From the NCBI GenBank assembly GCA_030041415.1, contig JASHNX010000150.1:1-34190 (forward strand): a DNA stretch of 34,190 nucleotides, given 5' to 3'. Positions 32,297 through 34,190 of this stretch are shown here, piece by piece (position 1 is the first letter of the stretch; every line of letters begins with the position of its first letter). Both the position numbers and the translations under genes were made by a program. The notes beneath the pieces are model-generated. The model worked only from the letters and a program-made list of their open reading frames with translations, was not told the DNA's origin and searched no databases. Source of the DNA: Candidatus Sulfotelmatobacter sp. GTDB taxonomy: Bacteria > Acidobacteriota > Terriglobia > Terriglobales > Acidobacteriaceae.

Positions 32297-34093
32297 ATGA
32301 GGTCAGATCGGGCAAACGTTATCGCGATCATGTGCTTGGTTTTTCTTACCGGCGTATTCGCCGTGCCTAGAGCGGCCGGGCAGCGGCTTTCGACACCTTC
32401 AAGTCAAGCTTTGACGCTCCCTAAAGCGTTCCAGGGCTTCCGTAGAAGGCCTTCGCCTGAACTGCTGTTTCTGGCGTCTGAGGAGGGCAGGGCGTATCTG
32501 CTGGCGACGCACCATCCCCTTGCGCAGGCCGCAATTGCCGCTTTTGGGGAACCGTCGAAGACGACCCACGTTCCAGAGGCGTGGCTCCAGGCCGCGGCTA
32601 TGAGCCATGCGGATTCGGCCAACCCGCCCGCCACCGCGTCCTGCAGCACCTCCGCAGGTACACGGTTCAACCTGGAGCCGCGCGCCAATGCCGTGCCGCA
32701 GAGTGCGACTTTTGCCGACTTCCTCTTTGGCCGCGTTGGCCCCAATGAAGACTTGATTGTGCAGGCCGGCAATGATTGGCGCGGAAACCTGGCACCGCCC
32801 GTGAATTGGGACGGGAACGTGAGCGGCTACTACGTGCATCGCTCCACGACCGCCGACTGCAGCGTTCAATTTGAGGGCGGCCTGCCGACCTTTGCCTCGA
32901 ACGGCAATACCGAGATGGGTGCTGGAGGAACGGTCGTGGCCGCAGACCCGGTGCGCGATGTGGTCTACATGGCGGATATCCGTTTCGCAGGCACGGGCGG
33001 GGTTGGACTATTTAAAGCGACTGCGTCCAATCTGCTGAGCACGACTGCTTGTCCCAACGGTACGCACACGCAGGAACAAGCCACTTCGTGCTGGGGTGCA
33101 ACTCCGCCGGTCCTGCTTTTCCCGCAGCCCAGCTTCAACGCAGTCTCTGACGAGCCGCAAATTGCGGTCGATGAGCGCAGCACCGGTACTGGCGCCGGAG
33201 ACCTTTACGTGGCGAACCTGCAATTCCTTTTCTCGACCCAGACCACCCAGATTTTGCTGGTGGCCTGCACCAGCACGCTGAACTGCACCAGCAACCCTGT
33301 TGCAGTTAGCCCAGCCTTTCCGGCAATCAGTGATCCGTTCATGAAAGTACGCACTGATGGCGTGATCACCCTTTCCTACGTGGTTACGAACACCGACGGG
33401 ACCGACAGCATCTTTTTCGCCACCTGTACGCCGGCTGGCGCACCGAATCCGCCTGTCTGCGGCACTCCCGTGCTGGCGCAGAACGTGGCGGTGCCCTTTT
33501 CCAGCCTCGCTGTGACGTTTCCGTTGATCGGGGTGGAGCAAACTGTGCAGACTACTCCCAAACACGCAACTCGCGCGGAAAGCGGGGGCAAGTTCACTAC
33601 CTTTCTGATCTACGGAGATTGCGCGAATGTGTCTTTCTCTATCTGCATGACTGCCGAAATCGTTATGACCTTCTCGACGGACGGAGGGAATACCTGGTCC
33701 ACTCCTGTTTCGATCGACAACAACCCCGGGCACCACTTTTATGAGTCCATCACTGCCGATTCTTCAAAGGGCATCATCAACTTGGCCTATCTAAGCACCG
33801 ACGGCGACCCATTCAATCACGAAACCAGAGTGCTTCGAAACCAAATCATGCCGGGCCGAACGACCGTGGGAACAGCGCAGCTGGTTACGACAATCTTCGA
33901 TCCGCTCGACGGCGACCCGCAAAGCCTGGGCTTTTTTAACGGCCAGCCAGTGACGGGAGTGGTCGCGCGCGGGAATGGAGCCACCGGGCCTAGCCGGCTG
34001 TATACCTCACTCACTTCCACCACGGTTTTTGGAAACTACGAAGGGCAGCCTGAGCCGGAGCAGAACAATAGCATCAGTTTGTTTAGTTATTGA
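32297..34093 (+). CDS. Secreted Asp-box (BNR/sialidase-like propeller) protein, copy 2
   Basis: 598 residues with a signal peptide (about 7-30, ending PRAAGQ). It is a paralogue of the preceding protein: both have NLEPRxNAV, GYYVHRST-type, C-x-x-x-FEGG/A and D-x-R-F stretches, an aligned Asp box (STDGGNTWS) and a closing SLFSY/LGLFEY. It carries about 100 extra N-terminal residues with a hydrophobic-basic stretch (LLFLASEEGRAYLLATHHPL) that the first copy lacks. The substrate is unknown. The ATG at 32297 follows AAGGAG with a 7-nt gap; an ATG at 32249 has no such site. It starts 48 bp after the first copy, so tandem duplication with later divergence is likely. The window ends about 97 bp after its stop with no further gene seen. 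Confidence 0.72.
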   Translation: MRSDRANVIAIMCLVFLTGVFAVPRAAGQRLSTPSSQALTLPKAFQGFRRRPSPELLFLASEEGRAYLLATHHPLAQAAIAAFGEPSKTTHVPEAWLQAAAMSHADSANPPATASCSTSAGTRFNLEPRANAVPQSATFADFLFGRVGPNEDLIVQAGNDWRGNLAPPVNWDGNVSGYYVHRSTTADCSVQFEGGLPTFASNGNTEMGAGGTVVAADPVRDVVYMADIRFAGTGGVGLFKATASNLLSTTACPNGTHTQEQATSCWGATPPVLLFPQPSFNAVSDEPQIAVDERSTGTGAGDLYVANLQFLFSTQTTQILLVACTSTLNCTSNPVAVSPAFPAISDPFMKVRTDGVITLSYVVTNTDGTDSIFFATCTPAGAPNPPVCGTPVLAQNVAVPFSSLAVTFPLIGVEQTVQTTPKHATRAESGGKFTTFLIYGDCANVSFSICMTAEIVMTFSTDGGNTWSTPVSIDNNPGHHFYESITADSSKGIINLAYLSTDGDPFNHETRVLRNQIMPGRTTVGTAQLVTTIFDPLDGDPQSLGFFNGQPVTGVVARGNGATGPSRLYTSLTSTTVFGNYEGQPEPEQNNSISLFSY

Positions 34094-34190
34094 GTGGCTT
34101 AGGCAGCAATTTCGCATTCTGACTCTGCTACGAAATTCGACGGATGCTGACCGGAACTGCCCGAGACAACGGCGAGGTTCGTAAGCGGAG

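Noticed and set aside
34108-34137. Inverted repeat AATTTCG / CGAAATT after the last gene
   Set aside because: A 7-bp AT-rich stem with a 16-nt loop and no U-tract; too weak to call a terminator.

Overview
This 34.2 kb stretch of moderately GC-rich bacterial DNA most resembles the chromosome of an acidobacterium (Acidobacteriota, Terriglobia/'Solibacter'-like). That is an inference from gene content, not from a marker gene. The signs are a very large TonB-dependent receptor with an N-terminal carboxypeptidase-regulatory-like domain, two transmembrane PknB-type kinases with different C-terminal modules, many secreted Ig-like or beta-propeller proteins, and a PQQ-propeller/cytochrome c fusion. 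There is no rRNA, intact tRNA, CRISPR array, transposase or integrase.

Layout. 1-3161 (-): TonB-dependent receptor cut by the left edge. 3561-5291 (+): divergent secreted PstS-like solute-binding protein. 5474-9701 (+): three exported proteins joined by two ATGA stop/start overlaps: an alpha/beta-hydrolase-like protein with no serine at the nucleophile position, an OB-fold-like protein, and a large Ig-domain lipoprotein. 9792-12452 (+): Ser/Thr kinase with a C-terminal beta-propeller. 12532-18625: a metabolic cluster. The leftward arm encodes the two halves of a sulfopyruvate/phosphonopyruvate decarboxylase-type ThDP enzyme and a metal-dependent cyclase-family hydrolase. The divergent rightward arm encodes a class V PLP enzyme, an APC-family amino-acid permease and a berberine-bridge-type flavin oxidase, all overlapping. 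18674-20221 (+): secreted parallel beta-helix protein. 20322-22780 (-): LuxR-type regulator, then an eight-cysteine secreted protein whose upstream region carries three 9-bp direct repeats at a 14-bp period, then a DsbA-like thiol oxidoreductase closed by a strong intrinsic terminator. 23216-24460: a small possible gene and a divergent secreted protein of unknown function. 24790-26892 (-): PQQ-type propeller fused to cytochrome c, with a 55-nt 3' remnant of a tRNA-Leu just upstream. 27230-27871 (-): Ig-like lipoprotein. 28120-30405 (-): second Ser/Thr kinase, with TolB-like and TPR modules. 30677-34093 (+): tandem paralogous secreted Asp-box proteins.

How genes may work together (inference). 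The 12.5-18.6 kb cluster reads as uptake plus stepwise breakdown of an amino compound: permease, PLP enzyme, ThDP decarboxylase, hydrolase, flavin oxidase. The 20.3-22.8 kb cluster reads as a regulated, disulfide-rich secreted product with its own oxidase. These two are the best candidates for an undescribed system. The tRNA fragment suggests that a past integration event touched this locus.
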